This document shows, in pieces, positions 44,790 to 54,098 of a DNA stretch of 64,000 bases. The notes under the pieces were generated by a model. The model was not told the DNA's origin. It made no database searches and worked only from the letters and a program-made list of their open reading frames with translations. The position numbers were made by a program, and so were the translations under genes. The stretch's first letter is position 1. Every line of letters starts with the position of its first letter. Source of the DNA: MnTg04 sp964568075 (GTDB lineage Bacteria; Pseudomonadota; Gammaproteobacteria; Steroidobacterales; MnTg04); assembly GCA_964568075.1 (NCBI GenBank), contig CAZMOM010000008.1:1-64000 (forward strand), read 5' to 3'.

Positions 44790-44868
44790 CCGGGGGGCTG
44801 TTCACGACTTGTCCGGGGAAGCGAGGACCCGTGGCTTCCCGTCTCCGTCTTTAGGCGGGTTCGCCTTT
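44790..44868 (-). promoter_or_regulatory. Candidate structured leader of the small ORF/DUF1097 unit (copy B)
   Basis: Read on the minus strand: 'GGCGAACCCGCCTAAAGACG', 'GAGACGGGAAGCCACGGGTC', 'CTCGCTTCC'. It shares these blocks, in order, with the leader of formate dehydrogenase (7264-7218). 'GACG..AAGCCACGGGTC' resembles the GEMM-I core. On the plus strand the same DNA contains GGCG-GGTT-CGCC followed by TTTTT, a possible terminator, so orientation is not fully settled. Confidence 0.4.
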
Positions 44869-45118
44869 TTGTTGTTACCTCTTAACCATAGTTGAGAATT
44901 GGTAGATTGCCAGTCAGTTAACCCAATCGGGCAATATCCGCGCCCCGATAATGTCTGAACCGCCCCGGGTATTCCGGAGACTCCATTTTTTGCGAGGATG
45001 ATTTATAAACACAGCAAAACGAAATTCCCCGGAAGTACGGGAGCGAGCGGTTCGGATGGTGCCGGACCCATGTCGGCAAGGCACTTGGCAGCTTATACAT
45101 GCTAAAATCGCTGCAAAT

Positions 45119-47494
45119 ATGCATAACAGCGAATCGGGCCATCGGAACAGTGTCAGCATGCCGCCTCCTCTAGCATCAGTCGCTCTTATCGGCTCGTACC
45201 TGCCGAGACAGTGTGGTATCGCCACGTTTACGACTGATCTTGCCACCGCGATTGTCGACAACGATCCAAACATTGACTGCACTATCGTAGCCATGAATGA
45301 TCGGCGTGAGGGGTACGAGTATCCGGAAGCGGTCAAATTTCAGATCAGCCAGGACAAACTGAATGAATACCGTCGCGCTGCCGATTTCCTGAACCTGCGT
45401 GATCCGGATGTGGTTTGTCTGCAACACGAATACGGAATATTCGGTGGTCAACGCGGCAGCTTCATTATCGAACTCGCCCGGAACTTGAAAAGCCCCTTGA
45501 TAACCACCTTGCACACAATATTGAGAAATCCATCAGCAGAGGAACGGACGATCATCAAGCAGTTATCGGAACTGTCCTATCGATTCGTGGTCATGAGTGA
45601 GCGCGGTGCCGATTTTCTTAGAGATATATATCAAGTTCCAGCGAGCAAGATAGCGCTCATCCATCATGGAATTCCCGATGTGCCTTTTCTGGACCCGGAT
45701 CCGTGTAAGAGCAAGGTCGCTGCAGACGACAAAATCGTGATCCTGACATTTGGCCTGCTCTCGCCCGGCAAGGGTATCGAGTTTATGATTGATGCCTTGC
45801 CGAACATCGTCAGCTCACATCCGGAAGTGCTCTATTTCGTGGTTGGCGCCACTCATCCAAACTGCAGGACCGAAAGTGGCGAGGCCTATCGCCTGAGTTT
45901 GCACCGCCGGGCAAAGGAACTGGGCGTGGCCGACAACATTGTGTTCCATGATCGATTCTTGGAGCGAGATGAATTGCTTGAGATCATTCGGGCTGCCGAT
46001 ATCTATGTCACCCCGTACCTGAATGAGGCTCAGATTGTATCCGGAACGCTCGCCTACGCGGTGGGAGCTGGAAAAGCCGTCGTCTCCACCCCGTATTGGC
46101 ATGCAAAGGAGATGTTGGCTGATGGTCGAGGCAGGCTCGTACCATTTAAAGATCACATGGCTTTGGCGCACGAGATAAATCAACTTCTGGACTTTCCAGA
46201 GGAGCGACTCAAGATGCGCCGTGCAGCTTACGAATATTCCCGACCCATGGTGATGAGGGAGATGGGCCGCCGGTATCTGGAATTGTTTTTACAAGCCAAG
46301 ACGCAACATACGCGTATAGGCGACCTGCCGGTACTCGATACGCTGAGTCAGCGCGATCAGCGACTGCCGCAGATCAATTTGAAGCATCTCCGCCATATGA
46401 CAGATCACACCGGCATACTCCAGCACGCGAAATTCACGGTTCCAAACCGCGCCCACGGCTACTGTGTCGACGACAATGCTCGGGCACTCATCGTTGTTAC
46501 CAGAGCGCATGATCTGGATAGAACCGATACCTCACTGACGGAATTGTCTTCCATTTATCTCAGTTTTCTGGATGATGCTTTCGATTCGGAAACCGGGCGA
46601 TTTCACAATTTCATGTCGTACGATCGTAAATGGCTGGACACCATTGGATCGGAGGATTCTCACGGCCGCGCGTTGTGGGCGCTGGGCACGATGGCAGGCT
46701 GGGGCCAAAATTCAGGTCAAGTCGCGCTCGCCACTAAACTCTTCCACGATGCGCTGCCGGCACTGGAAAACTTTTCGGATTCGCGTGCCATAGCATTCCC
46801 TATCCTTGGGATTCAAGCGTACCTCCGCCGGCACGACGACGATCACCAAGTCCGCGAGCTGATCAAATCGCTGGGCGAGACACTCTGGACCCGCTTCAGA
46901 CAGCACGCCACCAAAGACTGGCAATGGTACGAATCGATACTGACCTACGACAATGCACGCCTGCCCGAAGCATTGATGGTCTGTGGTCGCGTTACCAACG
47001 ATGATGACATGGTGAAGACCGGTATCGAGGTACTCGAATGGTTGAGAGGCATTCAGCTCGATTCATCAGGCGAGTGGTTTGCACCGGTGGGTAATCAGGG
47101 TTGGTTCCACGAATCCGGCAGCAAGGCGCAATACGATCAACAGCCCCTCGAAGCAGCCGCCATGATCGGCGCCTGTATTGAAGCCTACGAATGTACGCAG
47201 CACGAGGAATGGGTTCAACTGGCATCGGTCTGCTTCAACTGGTATCTGGGTAAGAATGATCAACAAACCCAACTTTATGATCATACCAGTGGTGGATGCC
47301 GCGACGGGCTCACACGCGACGGGGCCAATGAGAATCAGGGTGCGGAGTCAACACTGTCGTACCTGGCCTCCTTACTCGCCATTTATAATCTCCGCGGATT
47401 GACAGCGAACCATCGGGACGTTAAGAAGCCGGCGTTGGAAAAATATCTCGCGGAAAACACTAAGACGCAGCTCAAGTCTGCGGGTGCTCCTTAA
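45119..47494 (+). CDS. GT4 glycosyltransferase fused to a C-terminal alpha/alpha-barrel-like domain
   Basis: About 791 residues. Residues ~20-410 are a GT-B family 4 glycosyltransferase: 'IGSYLPRQCGIATFTTDLA', 'HHGIPDVPFL', 'LTFGLLSPGKGIEFMIDALP', and donor-site 'AQIVSGTLAYAVGAGKAVVSTPYWHAKEML'. Residues ~430-790 are helical and contain 'RAHGYCVDDNARALIV', 'SEDSHGRALWALG', 'NARLPEALMVCG' and 'QYDQQPLEAAAMI', the pattern of a six-hairpin carbohydrate-active domain. The nucleotide sugar is unknown; the GH130 neighbours suggest GDP-mannose. The start is uncertain (ATG 45158 is an option). Its 3' end overlaps the convergent GH130 gene by 23 bases. Confidence 0.85.
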   Translation: MHNSESGHRNSVSMPPPLASVALIGSYLPRQCGIATFTTDLATAIVDNDPNIDCTIVAMNDRREGYEYPEAVKFQISQDKLNEYRRAADFLNLRDPDVVCLQHEYGIFGGQRGSFIIELARNLKSPLITTLHTILRNPSAEERTIIKQLSELSYRFVVMSERGADFLRDIYQVPASKIALIHHGIPDVPFLDPDPCKSKVAADDKIVILTFGLLSPGKGIEFMIDALPNIVSSHPEVLYFVVGATHPNCRTESGEAYRLSLHRRAKELGVADNIVFHDRFLERDELLEIIRAADIYVTPYLNEAQIVSGTLAYAVGAGKAVVSTPYWHAKEMLADGRGRLVPFKDHMALAHEINQLLDFPEERLKMRRAAYEYSRPMVMREMGRRYLELFLQAKTQHTRIGDLPVLDTLSQRDQRLPQINLKHLRHMTDHTGILQHAKFTVPNRAHGYCVDDNARALIVVTRAHDLDRTDTSLTELSSIYLSFLDDAFDSETGRFHNFMSYDRKWLDTIGSEDSHGRALWALGTMAGWGQNSGQVALATKLFHDALPALENFSDSRAIAFPILGIQAYLRRHDDDHQVRELIKSLGETLWTRFRQHATKDWQWYESILTYDNARLPEALMVCGRVTNDDDMVKTGIEVLEWLRGIQLDSSGEWFAPVGNQGWFHESGSKAQYDQQPLEAAAMIGACIEAYECTQHEEWVQLASVCFNWYLGKNDQQTQLYDHTSGGCRDGLTRDGANENQGAESTLSYLASLLAIYNLRGLTANHRDVKKPALEKYLAENTKTQLKSAGAP

Positions 47495-48953
47495 GACGGC
47501 GTAACAATTCGGGAATCGAAACGGTGGCAACTCTGCAGCGTTGATCAGCAATGCCATAAGGGACAATCAACGCGTCCCCATGACTCATACTTCCGCAAGA
47601 ATAGACCACATTGGGCACATAGCCGTCCCGCTCATGCTCATCAGGTGTCAGTATCGGTTCGTCTAGCCGGCCGATGACCTTGGACGGATCGTCAATGTCC
47701 AGCAGCTCGGCCCACATGCTGTATTTCCGCATCGGTCCGACACCATGGAAAAGCGCGAGCCATCCCTCGGACGTTTCCACCGGCGAGCCACAGTTGCCAA
47801 CCTGAACGAACTCCAGCGGATGAACGGGCTCCTGAAGGAGCTCTGCCTCGTTCCAGAAACGAAGGCTGTCCGAGAACATGATGTAGTTATTAACGCCGTC
47901 CTGGCGTGACAACATCGCGTACTGTCCATTGATCTTCCTGGGAAACAACGCCATACCCTTATTCTGTGCGGCTTTGCCACTGAGTGTGTGCATCTTGAAG
48001 GTCAGGAAGTCGGTAGTCTCGAGAATCTGCGGCAGTATGTCAAAACCATTGTATGCGGTATAAGTGGCATAGTAGACGACTGATTTATCATCATCCTCGA
48101 AACGCACAAACCGAGCATCCTCGATGCCTGCGCTCTCGTTTTCCGACACCGGAAAGATCACTCTCTCAGAGATCTGTGAATCAGGGCGGAATATCACTTC
48201 GTAATTGGACCGAGCCAGCCACATCGCCGTATCAATCGCGTGGTGTTTGTCCCTCAGTCGAAACTTGGTCGAGCGGAGATTGCGTATTTGTGTTTCCAGC
48301 TCATCAAACGTAAACGTCTCGTCTAATCCTTCCAACAGGTGATTCGTGAGCCGGTCGCGTACTCCCATCTCTTCGAGTTTTCGTCGAAAATGAAGACGGT
48401 GGTAAACGGGGTCTGTGTGCGTCTCAGGCGTGGCAACGTATTGGCTGATGGGATCGAAATAGATGTCCTGGTTTTCGTCAACGATTCCGCTACGAAATTC
48501 GATCGAGGACAGATGACCTTCGCCGGTCGCTCTGAAGCTCATGACGAATCGCTTCGATCCCTTGTCCACGCCTTTCTGATCGGGGTGCGGAACGATAGAA
48601 GGATTAAAGAACGCGGCTGCCTCAACTGAATACTCTGCGGTAAAGTAGGCACCAAGCAAAAGCCGTTGCTCGGACGACAACGAGAGACGTTTCGGGACAT
48701 GTTCTGCAATACGATTAAAGTTTCTCTCCAGGACCTCTCGAAAGTTCCGGTGGCGCCCTGAGAAGTCCTGGAATACAGCCTCCAGCAAGTGATGGACGTC
48801 TTCGTCGCTCAGCTTTGCGACGCGTTCGATCAGGCTCTTGCTGCGTGCCTTGTCTCCTGGAATATGCGGCCGGGTAATAACGCGTGAGCTCTCGGCGTTC
48901 AGCAACGTTGACCGCCGTTTGACCAGTTGCTCGCGTTTTTCGCCAACTCCCAT
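47472..48953 (-). CDS. GH130 family protein with N-terminal extension
   Basis: About 493 residues. A ~110-residue N-terminal helical extension precedes a five-bladed GH130 propeller. The catalytic Asp is D279 in 'SAGIEDARFVRF'; other family blocks are 'ATYTAYNGFDILPQI', 'NKGMALFPRKINGQYAMLSRQDG', 'GNCGSPVETSEGWLALFHGVG' and 'PNVVYSCGS'. GH130 enzymes are mannoside phosphorylases or hydrolases acting on beta-1,2- or beta-1,4-mannose. The subfamily and bond are not determinable by eye. It is divergent from the GT4 gene at 49095. Confidence 0.88.
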   Translation of the reverse strand: MGVGEKREQLVKRRSTLLNAESSRVITRPHIPGDKARSKSLIERVAKLSDEDVHHLLEAVFQDFSGRHRNFREVLERNFNRIAEHVPKRLSLSSEQRLLLGAYFTAEYSVEAAAFFNPSIVPHPDQKGVDKGSKRFVMSFRATGEGHLSSIEFRSGIVDENQDIYFDPISQYVATPETHTDPVYHRLHFRRKLEEMGVRDRLTNHLLEGLDETFTFDELETQIRNLRSTKFRLRDKHHAIDTAMWLARSNYEVIFRPDSQISERVIFPVSENESAGIEDARFVRFEDDDKSVVYYATYTAYNGFDILPQILETTDFLTFKMHTLSGKAAQNKGMALFPRKINGQYAMLSRQDGVNNYIMFSDSLRFWNEAELLQEPVHPLEFVQVGNCGSPVETSEGWLALFHGVGPMRKYSMWAELLDIDDPSKVIGRLDEPILTPDEHERDGYVPNVVYSCGSMSHGDALIVPYGIADQRCRVATVSIPELLRRLKEHPQT

Positions 48954-49094
48954 CAATTGATTGCGCCCCGATTTAAATTGACTAACAATGGTCCTGGGTA
49001 AGTGGCCCGGGTTCAGACGGTGCGGATTATAGCCGCGAAGGCCGCCAGAAGCATGTATTACAATTCACACTTCTGAGAATCACGAGTTTTGAGC

Positions 49095-50129
49095 ATGTCT
49101 TTGCGTATCGCAGTCCTCAGCCCCATTTCATGGCGAACCCCTCCTCGCCATTACGGACCATGGGAGTCCGTCGTGAGCCTGCTCACGGAAGAACTCGTAC
49201 GAATGGGCCTGGATGTGACTCTTTTCGCCACCGGGGATTCGAAAACCAGTGGCAAGCTGGTCGCTGTGTGTCCGCGCCCGTATTCGGAGGACCCCTCAGT
49301 GAATCCAAAGGTCGCCGAATGCCTGCACATTTCGGAGGTTTTCGAGCGTGCTGCCGAATTCGATCTCATTCATAATCACTATGACTTTCTACCGCTCACA
49401 TATTCCGCGCTCGTTGATACACCGGTGTTGACTACGATCCACGGTTTCTCATCGCCGTCCATCATCCCGGTCTACAGAAAATATCATGCTCGAAACCACT
49501 ACGTAGCGATCAGCGAGGCAGATAAGTCCTCAGAACTCGACTACATAGCCACCATCCATCATGGTATTGATATTGCGCAATTTCCCTTTTATGAAGCTGC
49601 GGGAGAGTATCTGTTGTTTTTTGGTCGGATCCATGCGGATAAGGGCGTGCACGAAGCGATTCAAGTGGCACAGCGCGTCGGAATAAAGTTGGTGATTGCC
49701 GGCATCATTCAGGATCAGGATTACTTCGCCACCCGAGTGGAGCCTCATATCGACGGAACAACTGTAGAGTATCTGGGTTCTGTGGGGCCTGACCGAAAAG
49801 CGGAAGTGCTGGGACGCGCACTGGCACTATTGCATTTAATAAACTTCGAGGAGCCTTTCGGATTAAGCATGGTTGAATCACTGGCGTGCGGGACGCCTGT
49901 CATCGCGTTTACTCGTGGGTCAATTCCAGAGATTATCCGACACGGTGAAACCGGCTATATCGTCGAGGATATTGAACATGCGGTGAACGCGGTCGCTGCG
50001 ATAAAATCGATCGACAGGTCCGCTTGTCGGGAGGACGTTGAGCAGCGCTTCTCACACACACGCATGGCACGCGACTACGTTGGCGTGTACCGAAAGATCA
50101 TAAATCCAGGAGCAGGCGATGATCGATAA
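49095..50129 (+). CDS. GT4 family glycosyltransferase
   Basis: About 344 residues, a standard GT-B fold. N-terminal 'IAVLSPISWRTPPRHYGPWESVVSLLTEEL', read in parts, is the acceptor domain start; the donor domain has 'LLFFGRIHADKGVHEAI', 'YLGSVGPDRKAEVLGRALALLHLINFEEPFGLSMVESLACGTPVIAF' in the usual order, with E...E of the EX7E motif in 'EEPFGLSMVE'. The sugar is unknown. Its end overlaps the start of the small GH130 gene by 11 bases, so the two are translationally coupled and probably act on the same glycan. Confidence 0.9.
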   Translation: MSLRIAVLSPISWRTPPRHYGPWESVVSLLTEELVRMGLDVTLFATGDSKTSGKLVAVCPRPYSEDPSVNPKVAECLHISEVFERAAEFDLIHNHYDFLPLTYSALVDTPVLTTIHGFSSPSIIPVYRKYHARNHYVAISEADKSSELDYIATIHHGIDIAQFPFYEAAGEYLLFFGRIHADKGVHEAIQVAQRVGIKLVIAGIIQDQDYFATRVEPHIDGTTVEYLGSVGPDRKAEVLGRALALLHLINFEEPFGLSMVESLACGTPVIAFTRGSIPEIIRHGETGYIVEDIEHAVNAVAAIKSIDRSACREDVEQRFSHTRMARDYVGVYRKIINPGAGDDR

Positions 50130-51060
50130 GCAGTTAGTGACGCGGTATAAAGGCAATCCAATCCTCACCAAGCACGACATCCCCTACGCCGTGGAGACGG
50201 TTCACAATGCAGGTGCCTGCAAGTTTGCGGACAAATATGTCTTGCTATTTCGCTCCCACCTGCGCAACGGGCGATCGATAATCGGCATCGCATGGAGCGA
50301 TGATGGTTACGAGTTTCGCGCAGAACCCGCGCCATTAATGGTGCCAAGCACCGAAGGCGTTTTTGCGGTGCACGAGGAGTACGGGATCGAAGACCCGCGA
50401 ATTTGCTCCATTGCCGGTGAGCATTATATTACTTACAGCGCTTATTCCAGGTTTGGCGTGCGCATCGGTTTGGCGAAGACACGGGACTTCAAGACAGTCG
50501 AGAGAGTGTCGCTGATTAGTCAGGCAGACATGCGCAATGTCGTAATTTTCCCGGACACGTTCAACGGTCGTTACGCGCGGCTGGATCGGCCCCACTCGGA
50601 AATCAACCCCTGGTGCATCTGGCTATCCTGGTCTCCGGATCTGATTCACTGGGGTGATTCGGTGCCGGTGATCCAGCCTGTCCCTTATCATTGGGACCAA
50701 ATGAAGATGGGCCCAGGTGCGACGCCTATCAAGACGCCGAACGGGTGGCTTAGTATTTACCATGGCGTGTTTCCAACGATGGATGGTGCCGTGTATCGCC
50801 TGGGTGTGGCACTTCATGATCTTGCCAACCCCGCCAAAGTACTCGGTGTTGCTGACGATTGGATACTGTCACCGGAGGATCCGTGGGAGTTAACCGGTTA
50901 CGTCCACAATGTAGTTTTTACCTGTGGTGCAATCGCCGAGGACGATGGTACCGTGAAAATTTACTGGGGCGGCGCAGACAGCGTCATGTGTATCGGCGTC
51001 GCGAAGATCGACGACCTGGTTGATCTTTGTCTGAAAAAGACCCGACCGCCCTTGTTATGA
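50119..51060 (+). CDS. GH130 mannoside phosphorylase-like enzyme
   Basis: A 313-residue single-domain GH130 protein. Catalytic Asp is D92 in 'YGIEDPRICSI'. Other family features are 'NAGACKFADKYVLLFRSH', 'GIAWSDDGYEF', 'KMGPGATPIKTPNGWLSIYHGV' and 'YVHNVVFTCGAI'. The short form resembles beta-1,4- and beta-1,2-mannooligosaccharide phosphorylases, which release mannose-1-phosphate. The coupling to a glycosyltransferase is more consistent with glycan turnover than with digestion of external mannan. No signal peptide, so it is cytoplasmic. Confidence 0.9.
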   Translation: MIDKQLVTRYKGNPILTKHDIPYAVETVHNAGACKFADKYVLLFRSHLRNGRSIIGIAWSDDGYEFRAEPAPLMVPSTEGVFAVHEEYGIEDPRICSIAGEHYITYSAYSRFGVRIGLAKTRDFKTVERVSLISQADMRNVVIFPDTFNGRYARLDRPHSEINPWCIWLSWSPDLIHWGDSVPVIQPVPYHWDQMKMGPGATPIKTPNGWLSIYHGVFPTMDGAVYRLGVALHDLANPAKVLGVADDWILSPEDPWELTGYVHNVVFTCGAIAEDDGTVKIYWGGADSVMCIGVAKIDDLVDLCLKKTRPPLL

Positions 51061-51144
51061 CTGCGCTAGCCCTCAAATCAGTATTGTCAAGGTAACCCAC
51101 TCGGCAACCGGAAATTGGCAATATCGGCTGTCTTGCAAGGTATC

Positions 51145-51238
51145 GATGCCGGTCATTAAGTTATTTGGTTTTTTTTACCAGGTATCTCACCGGAATTTCG
51201 ATAACCTAATAACTACACGACCGGCACGAATTTCGCGG
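51145..51238. repeat. Dispersed palindromic intergenic repeat, copy 3
   Basis: It begins 'gatgccggtcattaagttat' and ends 'acgaccggcacgaatttcgc'. The arms pair through GCCGGTC...GACCGGC. It lies between the convergent GH130 and thioredoxin-like genes. Confidence 0.85.
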
Positions 51239-51316
51239 CGGGCCCGCCAACGTCGTTGCCGATGCCCAGGCTCGAAATATTATTGCAGCGGCCGGTTAAT
51301 CGGCGGTGGACCGCGA

Positions 51317-51907
51317 TTAACCCTTCAATTTTCTCAATTCGTTTAGCAGAACCTTTGGATCCGGCCGGTCGATGACAAACCGCGAAAGTTTTGAAAACCG
51401 TATGATGCCTTCCGCGTCAACAACCAGTGCCATTGGCCAGACCGTATCCGCACCGTATTCCTTTCGGTGATCGCCGGGCACGCTGGCGGGCATAAGCAGG
51501 CCCAATTGCTTCGCTGCATTGAGCTGATCGTCCAGCCAGAATTCGAATTCGACTTCAAAAAACTCCGCAACACGACGAGTCATCTCGAGGGGTCTTGGTG
51601 TAACGAATATAAGTCTGGCACCGAGATCAACGATATCTTTGTAATGCTTGGTCAGCTCTTCGACCTGCCTGGTACAAAACGGGCACCAGTTACCGCGAAC
51701 GAAAAGCATCGCTGTCGGAGACCCAATCAATTGTACAGACCGGACGGGGTTGCCTTGCTCGTCGACTGCGGCGAAGTCCGGCAGTGACTTTCCCGGCCGA
51801 AGTGCGTCAGGGATGCTCGGTCCGCTCTTCTTCTTGAGAAAAATCCAGACGCCGGCGATAAGCAGAATGACCGCTGCGCCAATAATCCAATAGAGATTGT
51901 CCGGCAT
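51317..51907 (-). CDS. Membrane-anchored thioredoxin-fold / peroxiredoxin-like protein
   Basis: About 196 residues. GGGGAG six bases upstream of the ATG fixes the start. One N-terminal membrane anchor ('LYWIIGAAVILLIAGVWIFL') is followed by an AhpC/TSA-type thioredoxin fold with 'SLPDFAAVDEQGNPV', and the redox motif 'RGNWCPFCTRQ' (CxxC). The domain would face the periplasm and act in thiol redox chemistry or peroxide reduction. It ends in the gap containing repeat copy 3. No partner gene is adjacent. Confidence 0.82.
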   Translation of the reverse strand: MPDNLYWIIGAAVILLIAGVWIFLKKKSGPSIPDALRPGKSLPDFAAVDEQGNPVRSVQLIGSPTAMLFVRGNWCPFCTRQVEELTKHYKDIVDLGARLIFVTPRPLEMTRRVAEFFEVEFEFWLDDQLNAAKQLGLLMPASVPGDHRKEYGADTVWPMALVVDAEGIIRFSKLSRFVIDRPDPKVLLNELRKLKG

Positions 51908-52209
51908 GTCTATCTCCCCAGAGCGTGAGCCCGTCCCTGAGACATTGTCCGTTGATGTCCCGGCATTGGCCGAGTATGACGCGAGCGCGACTGCAGACAC
52001 AAGCGGGACGGTGTGTACTCTTTAATTTGTCGAAAGTACCGGTACCAAAAGAACCCGGCCTGCTCGGCCGGTCCTCAGTCTGCATAGCCGACTCTTCAAT
52101 TTTCGCTGTCCAGCGCCATGTGTACATGGACTGTAGACCCTGTGTAAGGCCCGTGTAAGCCCTGCCTGGCTATGTTGGACCCACGATCACCAACCGGAGA
52201 CCAGCCGTG

Positions 52210-52308
52210 ATGTACGAACAGCCACAATACGAGATTGAGAACAGCGTTATCGTCCTGGGAATTGCCTACGCAACGATTTTGATCAGCCTGATTGTCTGGA
52301 TTGCCTGA
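52210..52308 (+). CDS. Single-span small membrane protein, 32 residues
   Basis: ATG TAC... opens 32 codons: 'MYEQPQYEIENS', then a continuous hydrophobic helix to the C-terminal 'IVWIA'. GGAGA lies about nine bases upstream (a GTG precedes the ATG in frame). It sits in the gap before mlaF, with its own leader. It is a typical bacterial small membrane protein by composition; no family is recognised. Confidence 0.5.
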   Translation: MYEQPQYEIENSVIVLGIAYATILISLIVWIA

Positions 52309-52502
52309 TCGACCGGTCGGATCCGAGCCTACAACGGCGGCACACCGACAAGACAATCGTTCACATCCGGAAACGCAATACCGGGCAACGTAAACCAGTG
52401 ATGGAGACCTCCGGGAGCTGGCGAATCGAGACAATGGGCGCTCGCGTCCCGAAAACAGGAGGTATACTTGCCACTCTCCACTGAAGAATAAAGGCACCCG
52501 CA

Positions 52503-53318
52503 ATGAATGACGCGGCCGACTTCCTGATTGAGATTCACGACCTCCACTACTCGCGAGGGTCGCTGCAAATATTCACAGGCCTGAATCTCAGCATTCGGCG
52601 GTGTCAGATTACCGCCATCATGGGACCAAGCGGCACAGGCAAAACAACGCTGCTGCGGCTCATTACCCGGCAGCTGAGACCAGATCGCGGAACGATTCTG
52701 ATCGACGGAATCGACATTGCCACCCTCAATCAAAAGGAGTTGTACCGTCTGCGACGGCGTTTCGGAATGCTATTTCAAAATGGCGCGCTGCTGACTGACC
52801 TGAGTGTGTTCGAAAACGTCGCATTTCCATTGCGCGAACACACCAGCTTGCCAAATCGTCTGATACGTCACGTCGTCCTGACCAAACTTCATGCGGTCGG
52901 ACTGCGTGGTGCGGCCGACATGATGCCGGCCCAATTATCGGGTGGCATGGCTCGAAGGGTTGCACTGGCCAGGGCAATGGTGATGGATCCGGACATACTG
53001 ATTTACGACGAGCCATTCGTTGGGCTTGACCCGATTTCGATGGGTGTAATCGTGCGTCTTGTCCGCAAGATGAATGATGCACTTGGGGTCTCCAGCATTC
53101 TGGTCAGCCACGATGTGCAAGAGATCGCAGCGGTGGCGGACTGCAGTTATCTATTATCGGATGGCACCGTGGCTGCGTCGGGCAGTCCAGACGAACTCAG
53201 CAATGCCCCGTCTGAACTGGTCAGGCAATTCATGCACGGCATGGCAGACGGGCCGGTTGCGTTTCATTTCGATGCCCCGGACTATGCAGAACAACTTCTC
53301 GGCCGGGATGCCGAGTAA
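52503..53318 (+). CDS. mlaF: Phospholipid transport ABC ATPase MlaF
   Basis: A 271-residue ATP-binding protein. Walker A 'GPSGTGKTT', Q-loop 'LFQNGALLTDLSVFENVAFPLREH', signature 'LSGGMARRVALARA', Walker B 'ILIYDEPFVGLDP', H-loop 'LVSHD'. The Q-loop sequence and the following mlaE and mlaD genes identify MlaF, which powers phospholipid movement between the inner and outer membranes. mlaE starts six bases after the stop. Confidence 0.95.
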   Translation: MNDAADFLIEIHDLHYSRGSLQIFTGLNLSIRRCQITAIMGPSGTGKTTLLRLITRQLRPDRGTILIDGIDIATLNQKELYRLRRRFGMLFQNGALLTDLSVFENVAFPLREHTSLPNRLIRHVVLTKLHAVGLRGAADMMPAQLSGGMARRVALARAMVMDPDILIYDEPFVGLDPISMGVIVRLVRKMNDALGVSSILVSHDVQEIAAVADCSYLLSDGTVAASGSPDELSNAPSELVRQFMHGMADGPVAFHFDAPDYAEQLLGRDAE

Positions 53319-53324
53319 CTGGTA

Positions 53325-54089
53325 ATGCTCCGAGATCTTTACCGTTCATTTGTCGAATTCCTGCGCACCTTTGGCGCGTTGCAGTTATTTTTTATGCGGT
53401 TGCTCACGCATTCGCCGACAATTTTGGTACGCCGGTTCGGCCTGGTGGTACAGCAGGTCTACAACGCCGGCGCTTTGTCGCTCGTGATCATCATGATCTG
53501 CGGCTTTTTTGTTGGTGGCGTACTCGGTCTACAAGGCTATGCAAATCTCTCGAAGTTCAATGCCGAGGATTCGGTCGGCACTTTCGTGGCATTTGCGCTG
53601 CTGAAGGAACTGGGTCCTGTCATCACGGCACTGTTGTTCGCCGGCCGTGCCGGTACTGCACTGGCGTCCGAAATCGGCCTGATGAAGGCAACGGAACAGC
53701 TTTCCGCCATGGAAATGATGGCGGTCGATCCTCTGCGGAGGATATTGGTACCGCGCTTCCTCGGCGGCGTGATATCGATGCCGATGCTGACTGCTATCTT
53801 CAGTGTCATTGGTTTATTTGGTGCTCACCTGGTCGCGGTCGATATGCTAGGCGTGGACGCCGGAGCGTTCTGGCAACAGATGCGGAGTACGCTGGAGATC
53901 GGCGATGTTTGGGAAGGCATCATCAAGAGCGTAGTTTTCGGCATCGTCGCGAGTCTGCTCGCGGTGTGGGAAGGTTATAATGCGATTCCGACCGCCGAAG
54001 GGGTCGGCCGGGCAACAACGAGAACGGTGGTAATCACAGCAATCGCGGTCTTGATCCTGGATTTCATGATCACTGCGATCGCAATTTGA
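53325..54089 (+). CDS. mlaE: Phospholipid transport permease MlaE
   Basis: A 254-residue membrane protein with 'GFFVGGVLGLQGYANLSKF', 'LLKELGPVITALLFAGRAGTALASEIGLMKATEQLSAMEMMAVDPLRRILVPRF' in pieces, all typical of MlaE. It has five to six helices. It forms the membrane channel with MlaF and MlaD. mlaD begins nine bases after its stop. Confidence 0.95.
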   Translation: MLRDLYRSFVEFLRTFGALQLFFMRLLTHSPTILVRRFGLVVQQVYNAGALSLVIIMICGFFVGGVLGLQGYANLSKFNAEDSVGTFVAFALLKELGPVITALLFAGRAGTALASEIGLMKATEQLSAMEMMAVDPLRRILVPRFLGGVISMPMLTAIFSVIGLFGAHLVAVDMLGVDAGAFWQQMRSTLEIGDVWEGIIKSVVFGIVASLLAVWEGYNAIPTAEGVGRATTRTVVITAIAVLILDFMITAIAI

Positions 54090-54098
54090 GGTAGAACG

